Assembly (NCBI GenBank): GCA_003008705.1
Contig: PDUO01000050.1
Span: 4,682 to 68,681, forward strand
Length of the DNA: 64,000 nt
Direction of reading: 5' to 3'
Source: Pezicula radicicola
Lineage: Eukaryota; Ascomycota; Leotiomycetes; Helotiales; Dermateaceae
Below are positions 1 to 11,292 of the stretch, in pieces. The stretch's first letter is position 1. Each line of letters begins with the position of its first letter. The notes below the pieces were generated by a model, which ran no database searches, had not been told where the DNA came from, and saw only the letters and a program-made list of their open reading frames with translations. The position numbers and the translations under genes were made by a program.

Positions 1-2949
1 TATAGTCTTTTAGTTACTAGATAGTACTAATATAAATAATAACCTAGATATCAAGGATATTAATCCTAAGTCCGAGAGTATTTATAGCTATAATAACCTA
101 ACTACTAATACTCTCTAGGTAGAGGGATATACTATTCATCCACCTCTTAAGTTACTATACTTTCCTATCTTAGCTATTGATATTATAATAGTAAGTATTA
201 TAGCTTAACTCGTGAGTAAGCTTATTAGCTCCTTTTTTACTATTATAATAGATTATAATCTTTATAGGTATAGGATATTCGAGGGCTTTGGTTATAATAA
301 CTTCCTTGATTATAGCTTTGAGCCAAGGACTAAGGCCTTACTCTTGAGTATTATTTCTAGAGCTAGTATATAGAGGAGTACTAATCTTAACCTTCTATAC
401 CTAATACCGGATGTTGGGCTATATAGTCCGGCTATGGATAGACTAGAACCCTTATAGAATATAGGTTAAATTATAGAATTCCTTCTTATCCTATAGTAGT
501 AGAGTTATAGTTAGATATACTATCTAGACTCCCTTAAGGGCTAGCTCGCCTAGTTATTATAGCTTTAGCCGGAACTAGGGGGTACTATCTAAGATTATTT
601 AGTATTTATCAATAATAATATAGTTAAGCCGATGTATATAGTATAGTCAACCAATATAGTTGGTAAAGGTCTTGGTTATAGTTAACTTAGGTATAATAAA
701 GACTAGAGAACTAGTCTTATATAGATCCTAGCTTCTCTACTTAATACTATAGATCTTGGCTTACTTATATTATTCCTGGAGGTTTCCTTATAGAGAGGTT
801 AATAGGGTAATAATAATACTAGTTCCCTTGGGTATAAGAATAGCTGGTAATATAAATAAGAGGCTCTTCCTATACCCTATACCTATGATAGTGACTACAG
901 GACTCTCTCCCTGTATAATAGCCTTCAGAGCTATCTCTTGTTTACTATAAAATAGACTATAGGGACCAAGGATAAGCCCTAACCTATGGTAGATATTTAC
1001 TATCTATAGTTTCTTCTACTATTGTACCTAGACCTCTTTATCGACTCTCTCCTATAGGCTTTACTTCTACTTTTATCCAAAGAGGCTACTAACTTAGTCC
1101 TACTTGATACAGAAGCCAAGAAACTAGTACTACTCCTAGCTAATCTTCCGAAACTACTCTTACTAGCTTAGAGTCTTGAATCAACCTTTGGATATTAAGC
1201 AAGTATAAACTATACCGGTAGTATAGGTACTATAGCTGGCTTATAGATCCTATAAGCTATCTCCTTTAGGATTATCCTTATCGAAGTAGTTATTATTAAG
1301 TATCTTAGGCTTATCCTTATCCTAAAAGATATCCTATAGATACTTCCGACTAATAGTAATTATAACTTACCTCTATAGGCTGATATTTAACCTAATACCT
1401 ATCTATTCAATAGACTTATATTAGAAGATCTTCTAGAGTTGATTAGATACCTATATCTTTGGGGGTTACTTAGAAGGAGGGCTCTCGTCGTTTAAACTAC
1501 TCTTGTAAATAGGGTAAGACATTACTATTCTAGTATTATCCTCTACTTCTTCGGTTAGCCTAGGTCCCTATATAAATATACTCAGCTCTATAGTATTACT
1601 ACTCATGATCTATATACTTTTATAAAATAGTAGTATAAGCTAGAGGAAATATACAAGTAGCTCTCTAACCTCTTCGGGTAAGAAGTACTAAATAACCTTG
1701 ATCTACTTACTTAACTTATACCCTTTATAATATAATATTATAAAATAGACTAAGCTATCCTNNATAAAGATATTCNNAACCNTACTATTCCTAGTATTNT
1801 AGTATTAGATCCTAATAATCTTAGTTATATAAGTAGTCTAGCTACTAGTAATATATATAAGAAGTAGTAACTCCTCTTAGAATACCTCGAATTTATACCT
1901 ATACTCCTGGACGGCCTTCCGGCGCTATTGGATTAGTTAACTAGGTCTTTCGGGCTATAGTATATCCCTCTGTAAGGCTAGCTTACTTATAACCCTCTTT
2001 ACTAGCTATTTAGAACCTTCTATACTATTAATCGAGAATTAGTTCCGGAGATCTTTAAGGAATAACTATCTAATACTCTACTTAGTAGGGTTATCCTAGA
2101 TCTTATCCTAGTGGATTTCAGGTAGGGGTATACCCTGGATCTGATAGTACGAATCTATCTATAGTATTAGTAACTTAGTAATCAACTAGCCCCGGGCCTA
2201 GCTTACTAGTCTATATACTATCTTCTAGACCTATTCTATATAGAATTAGACTCCCTAATATAAGAGAGTATCCCCTTTCTATTATATAGTCCCTTCGGTA
2301 GTAGTATTATATCGGATATAGAGACTATAAGTTCAGGCCTTAAATATCTAATCTATTAGAGTTGGCTTCTTATACTTACCTATCAATATTATAAATTAAT
2401 AAGATATCCCTTATATAAGCTCGATATAGCTCGGGCTCTACTCCTCGGCCTCTTCTTGGCTCCACTACTAGGTCAGCTTCTGAGTAATACTAGCTTACTG
2501 GGTCTGATATACCTTCTAGATAACTATCAACTAAGCGAGCTTGATAATAGTAGAGAGTTTAGGAGTATAATCCTCGGGTATCTCCTAGCCCTTATCTTCT
2601 TGGATACCTAGAATAGCTAGACCACTAATAACTATACTCTAGTATTTATTATCGACGAGGTTGTAATTGAGTAAGGTAATACAGAGCTATAATAGTACTT
2701 TCTGGATTTTATCCCAGAAGTACTAATATATTTCATCCTTGTAGTATTATTCTTCCTCTTAGTAATTAGTTAACTAATCTATAACTTCTATTAATATATT
2801 AAGACAGGCCTATTATTATATAGTTAGCTTGAAATAAGGTCGCTTATCCTCTTCTAAGTCCTTATAGCGGACGATATAGCTAAGGAGCTACTTCTAAATA
2901 GTAGTATACTTCCGAAAAGTACCTAGCTTTATCTTATAGTTGAATAACC

Positions 2950-3830
2950 TCTTAGGTTTCTTCCCTTACTCCTTCTAGTTAGCCTTAACTAGTACTACCT
3001 TTCTAATAATACCTTTGATAGTAATACTCTACCTATCTCGAATCATCTTATTAAATACCTTATAGATAATATATAGCTTAGCTTCATTATCCTGGTTAAT
3101 TAGCCTAACTAACTAATATAATTCTATAGGGTTAAACTAGACTAGGTACTAGACTTATCCTATAAATCGTAGCTATAGATTTAGCTTAAGAGACTTATTA
3201 ATAGCCTTGATCTTCCGATATTAGGCTACCTAGACTTGGTTCCAGCCCTTATTAATTACTCTCTCTATCCTATCCTATATACTCTCAAGCTAGGGGTTAC
3301 TCTGGAGACTACTCTGGCTCTTAACTCTCCTACCGATCTCGAAATACCTTGACTTTAGACCTTAGATAAAAAACCACTGGTATTATACCCTACTCCACTA
3401 TAGTATAGATACTATAACCTAGCTAGTATTCTTCTTTAGTTATCCTTTCTTGTTTAGATTCTCTTAGTTATATTCTATCTTATAATACCTTTATATTTTC
3501 TATATATCTTTATAGATATACTAGTATAGTAATTAGTTATTAATACTATAGAATGTATACTATAGTCTATTTATCTATAGTAGTAATAATACTTGAATAG
3601 GCTCTAATATATCTACTAGGAATAGGAAGGGATTCTAGGCTAGAATATCTCAATTAGGAATTAATCTTATAATATACTTAATCTAGTCTATAATCCTTTA
3701 CCGCTCCTCCTTTCTGAATCTATATAGACTATCTATACTAAAGTAGGCCTCGATCTCGCTAGGTAATATAGTATATTAGTACTTCTTATAGACTATAACT
3801 CTAAACATTGATAGGTAGTTGAACTAGTCT
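2950..3830. repeat. Degraded element, copy 1 (less mutated)
   Basis: This segment aligns base for base over long runs with 4,590-5,470. Examples are CCACTGGTATTATACCCTAC here against TCACTAGTATTAAACCCTAC there, and CTATAGTATAGATACTATAA against the matching stretch near 5,033. Most differences are transitions toward A or T in the second copy, so this one keeps more G and C. The boundaries are approximate. Confidence 0.6.
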
Positions 3831-3838
3831 ATAGTTAG

Positions 3839-3945
3839 TTTATAGCTTAGTTATCTATAGCTTAGTTATTTATAGCTTGATCGTTTATAACTTAGTAGTT
3901 TATAGCTTGATTATTTATAGCTTAACTAGTTTATAGCTTAGTTAC
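3839..3945. repeat. Minisatellite, 15-16 bp unit
   Basis: About seven imperfect tandem units of the form TTATAGCTTAGTTA follow one another here, with single-base changes between units. The array begins just after the end of copy 1 of the degraded element. It may be a subterminal repeat of that element. Confidence 0.65.
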
Positions 3946-4589
3946 TTTTATTACTTAGATAATTATTTACTTTAAATATAATATTAATATAGACTCTATC
4001 CTTTACACGTCTTCTCTTCTTCCTGTATAACACGAACCCCTATATATATAAGTCTACCTAGGTTGTCCAAGCTTAAGAGTAACGAATACTAAAACTATAA
4101 GAATAAGTATAAATAATTATAATATACCTCTAACTTTGAATTTCGTGATTCTAAGAACAGGGTTAGAATCGTTATATATAGTTTACTATTTCTTAATATT
4201 TATAACTTCTTATATAACCTCCTTTCTACTTATTTTTATAAACTAACCTAGCCCCTATATCTTATAACTACCTTATTCTACTACTACTAAAATTAAATCA
4301 ACCTAGCCCTGGGTTGGTTAAGTAATAAGAGATAGAAATACCTTTAAATAGTTATATATATATTAATAGACTTACTTCTATACTAGCTTATCTCCTTCTC
4401 CTTAGTTAATTACTTCCTCTACTACTACCTTTAATTAGTTAAATACTCTCTATTACTTCTTAGTTATCTTAAATATAAGCTTCTAGTCCTTAGTTATTCT
4501 CTTAGCCTATTAGATATAACTTAATATCTAGCTTTATTACTATATATAACTCTAGAATATAGTCTTATCTATCTAGTTATTAAATAATT

Positions 4590-5470
4590 TACTAGTTTTC
4601 TAGTTACTCTCCTTCTAATTAATCTCTACTAATATAAAATAACTTATAATCTTAGTTTTAGTTATCTTCTAAGTTACTTAGATTATTTATATAAATAAAT
4701 AATAAATAACTTCTAATATAGAGTTATCCTTATTATTAATAGACTAAACTAATACTTATATTTTCTTTATATTCTTTTCTTCTAAATACCTAGACTCTCC
4801 TAAATACTATAACTATAGATTAGGTTCTCAGGATTTATCTATAGCTTTAATCTTCTTCTACCTAACCTCTTCTACCTTTTTAAATCCTTTATTAATACCC
4901 TCTTTAACTTTATCCTATATACTCCTAGGTTTAGGTATACTTATACTATTACCCTAGTCTCTAGTAATCTTAAAAAATACTAACTTATAACCCTACTTAA
5001 AAAATCACTAGTATTAAACCCTACTTTACTATAGTATATTAGATACTTTTTATAGACTACTCTTCTTTAGTTATCCTCTTTTCTAGAGGTTCTTCTATTT
5101 ATATACTATACTATAATACTCTTATATTCTCTATACTATTTTAGAAATAAATAGATATTTTAATTCTCTACTTATATTTATATTAAATATATACTAGAAC
5201 CTATTAACTCTAAGGGTTACTAATACTATAACTAGTATAGATATATCTAATAAGAATAGAAATATATATTAACTTAACTTCTTTTTATCTTAGATTAATC
5301 TATTAATTCTATAAATAAATTCTTAAATTTTTTAATATATTTCTTTAATAAAACTATATAGATATTTAAGTATAAAATAGAATTTAATTTAATTAAGTAA
5401 TATAATAAACTAATACTTCTAATATATTATAACTCTAAAATTAGATAAATAAACTATAAATTCTATAATA
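4590..5470. repeat. Degraded element, copy 2 (more mutated)
   Basis: This is the partner of 2,950-3,830 in the same orientation. It is more AT-rich, with most differences being C to T or G to A relative to copy 1. It would have suffered more RIP, or have been exposed to it for longer. The boundaries are approximate. Confidence 0.6.
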
Positions 5471-6438
5471 ATAATAAATATATTATTAAATCTTTATATA
5501 TATTCTACTCTTTTTTTTTCCTCCTCTTCCCTCTTATTCTAGTACTCCTTAATATATTAAGTATATTTTAATATTAAATCTTATTTAAATATTTATTCTT
5601 ATAACTCTAACTATTACTTAGGGTTATACTATTTTAATAATAACTTAGAATATAATAAATCTAATAATTATAATAGATTTAATAATCCTAGTTAGATTAT
5701 CTATATACTTATAGTACTTTAATAGTACTTCTAATTATAATTTTTCTATAAATCCTATTAGCTTAGTTTTTAAATCCTACTAGCCTTATATTATTATTAT
5801 TATTATTATAATTATATAAGAAATTAAATTCTATTAACTCTAGTAGGATTCACCTATACTAGTTAAAGTTTAAAGTTATCTATTAACTAAAGAAAACTAC
5901 CTTTTACTAACTTAAAATAAACTAGACTAAATCGGGCTAGTGTAGATTTATTTAAGAGTTTAAATTTTACTAATTTTAATATTATATTAATTATATTTTT
6001 AATTATTTTATTTAAATTACTATTCTAATTCTAAGAAGTGCTTACTAAGCGAAAAACGGTCACGTGCCGGACACTGGTACCAACCAGACACTAGTAACAT
6101 TGTATATCCTGTTAGGTTTATTTTACTTCTACTAACTAGGAGCGAATATAACGTAGAGAGGCTCCGGAACGGACTAACCAGCTGCCGACGATTAGTTGTA
6201 AGTACAGCCCGGGTAGCTCGGGCTGTGTATATTACACAGCATTAGTTCTTTAAGGGTGATTGGCGATGACCGCAGCTCTGTCTACAACGACTACATAGAG
6301 GCGCCTTGTCCACGAAATGTAGTCTGAAGCTTTGTCTTTCGGGATTCTCTTTCTTCGCTACTCACCCAAGGCTATCTCTCTCTACTCCAGTAAGAGATTC
6401 ACTTTTTGCGATTATATTAGCAAATTTACCACGACATA

Positions 6439-7746
6439 TTGTTATACAGAATATCTAACTCTTCAAAACCTAGGAAAAGACCAACAGAAACCAGTCTCAG
6501 CATGACATCTGCCCACTGGAATCTGGCTCAAGTCCTCGTAGGAGTCTTCGCAATCATCGCGACATATTCTCTCACAAGAGGATTCACCCATATTGTACTC
6601 GCAATCCGAAAAATACTGCGTCCACATGAGTTCCTGTGCGAAAGGCTGGAATGGTCGGATATTCCCGAAGGCATTCTCCACCAGTGTACCATCCCCAAAG
6701 AACACTGCGAGCATATCGTTCCAGCCCAAGACAAGAGGGAATGGGAGCCAATCGTTTGCGCTTTCTTTCAGAGGATCAAGCGCGGGACTTTTGTCCCGAA
6801 GCCGAGAGTTCTGGACTTGAGTGTGCGATATGTTCGGACTGATCAACGGGTTCTCAAAACGATCTGGGCGTTGACTGCAGTCCCGACGAGTAGGTCCTCG
6901 AACGGAGGTCTTTTAGTTTTCGAGGAGATAGATTCTGTTGTGACGGCGTATTTCACGCCGCGGAAACTCTCTGCTTCGCGCCAGAATCATATCCGCCAAG
7001 ACGTGAAAAAGAGAGAGGCAGCGAAGATACTCGAAGGCTATCCCCCGTGGTACTGCGAAAGACTACGTCTTGTGAACGGCGACAAGATACCCCACCCAAT
7101 ACAAAGCGATGCCGACATCTGGCGAGGAGGATGGGTTGTTGCGATCGGATTAAGCAACACTGATCCTACAGCTGGAGAGTTTATGGTACGCGGTGTTCGT
7201 GACTCAGAGTTCTTCATAAGGGAGGCAAGGCTTAATATTACGGTCAACAGAGCTTTTGAGAGAGTGATTCATTGCCTATCAAACGCCGCGATAGCATTTC
7301 CACAGGAACCCGCAATCGAGGATGCACGAAAACTCCTCGAGAGCTGGACAGCTTGCTACGCTAGGAGGGTGCCGGCTATGAGCAGGATCTTTTCACTGTG
7401 GAAGAGCTCTCCCCTTCGCGATCTTTTCGGCAGGGGTAATTGCTGGATTCAAGATAGACAGAAGGCCTATGGGTCAGTCTTGAGCACTAACCAGTGTCAG
7501 ATGGCGATGCAAGCCTTCAGTCACATAGACGCCTTTTCTGCCGAAGAGCAAGATGCAATTGGACCTGTAATCTTGGTCGTGCTGAGAGCTGTGGTGGTAG
7601 GGTGCTATGTAGTTTTGCACCATCTAGAATGGATCGAATTAAGATATGACCAGATCGGGATGGATAAGATGTGGGAGAAACTTGATGAGAAACAAGGACC
7701 AATATATTTGAGAAAGTGGAAAGATGGAGATCAGGTACGAGATTGA
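6439..7746 (+). CDS. Uncharacterised membrane-anchored fungal protein
   Basis: This is a single uninterrupted frame of 435 codons with normal codon use. It starts at ATG 6,439; a second in-frame ATG at 6,502 is a possible alternative start. The N-terminus has one hydrophobic segment (about residues 30-52, around VLVGVFAIIATYSLT), and a second lies near residues 374-397 (PVILVVLRAVVVGCYVV). Between them is a soluble, charged region with several Trp and Cys residues and no motif I recognise. The gene sits between the RIP block and a dead HET gene and has no obvious operon-like partner. It looks like a lineage-restricted orphan. I assign no function. Confidence 0.7.
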   Translation: MLYRISNSSKPRKRPTETSLSMTSAHWNLAQVLVGVFAIIATYSLTRGFTHIVLAIRKILRPHEFLCERLEWSDIPEGILHQCTIPKEHCEHIVPAQDKREWEPIVCAFFQRIKRGTFVPKPRVLDLSVRYVRTDQRVLKTIWALTAVPTSRSSNGGLLVFEEIDSVVTAYFTPRKLSASRQNHIRQDVKKREAAKILEGYPPWYCERLRLVNGDKIPHPIQSDADIWRGGWVVAIGLSNTDPTAGEFMVRGVRDSEFFIREARLNITVNRAFERVIHCLSNAAIAFPQEPAIEDARKLLESWTACYARRVPAMSRIFSLWKSSPLRDLFGRGNCWIQDRQKAYGSVLSTNQCQMAMQAFSHIDAFSAEEQDAIGPVILVVLRAVVVGCYVVLHHLEWIELRYDQIGMDKMWEKLDEKQGPIYLRKWKDGDQVRD

Positions 7747-8005
7747 GGTGAGATTAAGTGTAAATTAAGGGTAGATTGGGTTATTATTTACTTTGTCTTA
7801 AGTGACTTTCTATTAGTAGAAGTTAACTAAGGTAGGGTATAGGGGTCTTCTTAAGCTCAACCTCACAGAAAGTATTAAGCCACCGTCGAGCTTACTGTAG
7901 AATTCTACTTTGACTAGAAAATAATTAAACTAGCTTAAAAGAGGCAGTAAATTTAGCCCTAATTTTACAACTTTTACTATCTCTTTCAATCTAATTGCTA
8001 GCGAA

Positions 8006-9826
8006 ATGTCGGGTCCATATACAACGATCAACACACGGGAGACCGAGATACGCCTCGTTGAACTGCAGCCTGGCGAGTTTAATGACCCAATCTACATCTA
8101 TCTATCGACAACGAAACTCTCAAGTGCACCTAACTTTGAAGCTTTGTCATACGTTTGGGGACAAGATGTCGCGCGCCAACGAGCTATAGTCAACGGATTT
8201 CCGCTCACAATTACCACCAATTTAGACTCTGCTCTTCGCTCATTTCGATGTCGAACAGAGCACCGAACCATGTGGATCGACGCTATTTGCATCAATCAGA
8301 GTGACAATGCGGAAAAAATTCATCAGGTGCAACTCATGGGCCAGATCTATTCAACCGCGAGCGAAGTTATCGTCTGGCTGGGCCATCCGACGGAAGGCAG
8401 CGATTTCATGCTAAGCTGCATGAAGACGTCCACTGTCACAGCAAGTGATATTTCACGGTTGATTTGCTCTGTTCCCAAGTTTTACCAACGACCTTGGTTT
8501 GAGCGAACCTGGTCATACAAGAAGTGGTACTTTCGCGCAATGAGCCCCGGGTCTTTTACGGATTGTCCAGTTTCTCGTGGGTTCAACTCTGTGAACTGCC
8601 TGCATTACTCTACCAGCGATTTTTTCAACGGCAACCTGTCTCTAGCGACGACCATTTCCCAAGCGTGTACAAGAATACCCTCGACGATTTTGACACATGG
8701 AAGCTATTCCTTGGTTATGATGATTACCATAAGGTTGAGAAAGAGAAGTCTCGAGTCTTCGATGACTTCTTTGACTCTGCGACCGGAGTATCAAGAGTGC
8801 GAGGCATGCGAGTTTCTGGCCCTTTGGGATCATTTCCATTTCAGTTAGGTTCAACACTGCACCTTCAAGTGACGGATAGGCGTGATAAGGTGTTTGGCTT
8901 GCTAGGCATATGTGCCTTTGGATCTAAATCAATTGTCCCCGATTACTCGAAGTCAGTGGTGAGAGTATATTCAGAAGCAATGGCTTACATTATTACGGAG
9001 AATTTTGGGTCAGGATACCCATTATTGATCCTTGGAGCCACAGATGGTGAGAGCAAACAAGGCTTCCCGACATGGGTGCCGAATTTCTCAGCACAAGCTT
9101 TTTCTCCTCGAGGCTGGGTCGACCCTCAGTACCTTGTTCCGAAGTTTTCAGAGCGCCTCAATGTTGCCATTGCCAGAGCAGATAGGATTGCCCCCCATTG
9201 CTAAATTCTCCGACGATTTCCAGGTCCTCCACACTTATGGAGTCGAGCTTGGTTCTGTCCAGGCTTCGTTTTGTTCCGGACGTCGTTTGGTTCCGGTTCC
9301 AGAGCTTGAGTCTTGGGGTTACTGGTTTTATCAGGTCGTATCGATTGTCCGTGGACGACACATTCCACTTGAAGCTATCCTGGAGTCGTTGCGCCAGCCC
9401 TACAAAGACCGGTCGGAGGATTGGGAGGCAGCATATTCCGCTTTCAAACGACTTTTCAACCACGCAAAAAGAGGATAGTCATTCGGAGATATAGTAGGTG
9501 TGGATACCCACTCTTTATTTGGCGACATTCAGAAGGTGAGACTGGCTGCGTCTCCTTCTTGTCTTGACAAGACTTTCTTCGTCACCGAAACCAAACGAGT
9601 AGGGCTATCTATGGGGAATGTGAAGGAAGGAGACGTTCTTGCAGGCCTATTCGGGATCAATTTCCCATTCATTCTTCGGAAGAAGGGGGATACATATGCT
9701 ATGATCAGCATTGCAAGTGTTGCGGGCCTTCGTTATGGTCATGATCAGTTTATTGAGAGTGCTGGCCTCGATGTTAATTCAAGAGGACTTGAGATGTCTA
9801 GGTTTAAAGACTTTACTATTGTTTAG
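8006..9826 (+). pseudogene. HET-domain (heterokaryon incompatibility) gene, frameshifted
   Basis: The N-terminal 170 codons carry the classic HET-domain blocks: FEALSYVWG, MWIDAICINQ, YSTASEVIVWLG and RPWFERTW. HET proteins trigger cell death when genetically different hyphae fuse. Just after RPWFERTW, near 8,512, the frame shifts by one base; family sequence (VIQEVVLSRNEPRVFYGL) resumes in another frame and runs through TDRRDKVFGLLG and PDYSKSVVRVYSEA. A second shift lies at the six-C run at 9,191-9,196, and an in-frame TAG stands at 9,476. The C-terminal block still reads KTFFVTETKRVGL, then GDVLAGLFGINFPFILRKKG, up to the stop at 9,824. Homopolymer sequencing error could explain one shift, but two shifts plus a stop favour a real pseudogene. 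Confidence 0.85.
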
Positions 9827-10160
9827 ATAGTAAGAATTTCTTTACTCTAGAAGCTATTAATGTTATTAGAATAATAAAAAGGGCTTAGTTTATATTAGTA
9901 CTTGTATAATTTAGTTGCTTAACTATAGCTAGCTAGCTAGCTGAGCTGTCTCTACCTACGAGTAGAGCCTGTGCGGCCCCCTTGCGTAGATTACACAACC
10001 GATATCCGGGGATAGTTTTCCGTTCACGACTAGTAGACGTTTCTTAGGGTGACTCATAGAAGAACAAAGACTCTCTTATCCCACTCTTGTAGCTCCTATT
10101 ATTATGCGGAGGTACTATAAAGCTCCCTAAGGCTTTCTGTCCTAAAGTTCTAACATTCAT
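9827..10160. other. Intergenic, no gene seen
   Basis: This is AT-rich sequence with TA enrichment in its first part. No open frame, RNA gene or inverted repeat was recognised. Confidence 0.5.
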
Positions 10161-10608
10161 ATGGCAAAAACACTAGTTACCTCTCTAGAGATGGCTCAGT
10201 AGCTCGAGGAAGCAAACATCATTCACATGACTCGACAAATAGATGTCTACGCTCAAATTTTCCCTAACCACAAATCTTTCACAAAGCCCATTGGTCATGG
10301 TATAGCTGCAATCATTCTGCCCTCATTCGGACGAAAATTGAACCGGTTTGTTGGGTACGAGATATCCAGACCCGTATCAGACAAAGACCTCGTCATCGTC
10401 GAGGATCTATTTACAAAAAATGGACTTAATACCGAGATAAATCTCTATCCACTTGCCGATCTATCAGTGCTTTAAGTCCTGGATTCCTGTGGATATAGCG
10501 TTAATAATTTCATTAACAGCTATGTGCGTGACCTCACTGATGAGGATTTGAAGGAAGTGAAAGTAGAGGGTATCGCAATATCCCGTGTTCCAGCTGAAAG
10601 AGCCTAAG
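10161..10608 (+). pseudogene. GNAT-like acetyltransferase relic
   Basis: One frame reads from ATG 10,161 through an in-frame TAG at 10,200 and a TAA at 10,473 to a final TAA at 10,606. Across the stops it keeps the shape of a small acetyltransferase family found in fungi and bacteria: PIGHGIAAIILPSFGRKLNR, then GYE, then a segment ending LYPLADLSVL, then VLDSCGYSVNNFINSYV. That order (substrate-arm region, NR-GxE block, FxxxGL, PLAD, GY-F) is what I use for the call. CoA-binding sequence that would normally follow is missing, so the copy is also truncated. It lies downstream of the dead HET gene. The family assignment is by memory of motif order and is moderately sure. Confidence 0.5.
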
Positions 10609-11292
10609 AATTTCCGGGCTGGTCTTTAGCGGGGTGTAGAGATAGTAGTAGGGCTTATTTAATATATTATTACTACAATAAAATGTATTTATAAAATTTA
10701 AGATTATACATTTTACTTAAATCCATCTAACCTTAAGTGGTATTCTCTAGTTACAATGTGTACACCAACTTGATGTATAACAACTCGGCGTACAGCGGAT
10801 CATGCCATAGCGTGTGCCGCTCTCGTATGTGCTGGCGTGCCACGAAGACATATGCCAATGGGGCAAGATTCTCAGCCTTTGGAGGGCTGAACAGAGCACG
10901 AAGGGGCGTGGCTGGACATACTCTGTGTGCTTGCAGGGAGGAACGGGCTAAGGCTGAAGTGTATTTTCGTGCAGAGATCTTACGCTCGATTGACGTGGCA
11001 GGGAGTGCTACTGGATCACTTTATCAGATCTATTTGCAAGGCTGAATATGCATACTGACTATTCATGTGCACATAAAGCGGGGCTTCCTACTTCCTAACT
11101 GTGTATCTATTACTATTGCGTTGTGGGGCTGTTAATGCTTCGTTAGCTGTGAGATTTAGTCAATGCCTCTTCATGAGTTGTAGGTTGCACACATTTGCAG
11201 TCAAAGATCAGGTGTCTCTTTAAATAGTTTTCAGTAGCATTATCCTAGCACGTTGGCGCTGGTCGGGCTAATCATGACGCACCATGTTCCGC
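10609..11292. other. Intergenic, no convincing gene
   Basis: An AT-rich first 120 bases is followed by more balanced sequence. A 102-codon open frame at 10,737-11,045 has unusual Cys/Arg-rich content and no recognisable domain, so I do not call it. This stretch is the 3' flank of the GH74 gene. Confidence 0.4.

Larger units (their letters stand above)
1..6040. repeat. RIP-degraded AT-rich repeat block
   Basis: This stretch is very AT-rich, with TA dinucleotides everywhere, few CA or TG dinucleotides, and stop codons in all frames, so no gene survives. That pattern is what RIP leaves behind: C to T changes, mainly at CpA, in duplicated DNA of Pezizomycotina. Two alignable copies of one element lie inside it, about 1,640 bases apart. 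Composition changes sharply to mixed sequence near 6,040, just before the first intact gene. The original element class cannot be told by eye; a retroelement is the usual source of blocks like this. Scattered ambiguous bases at 1,762-1,799 show low assembly confidence there. Confidence 0.85.

Noticed and set aside
756..950. 64-codon open frame in the AT-rich block
   Set aside because: Chance frame in RIP-altered DNA, with no start context or domain.
10737..11045. 102-codon plus-strand frame with several Cys
   Set aside because: No domain, no neighbours, odd composition; its start lies in AT-rich sequence.
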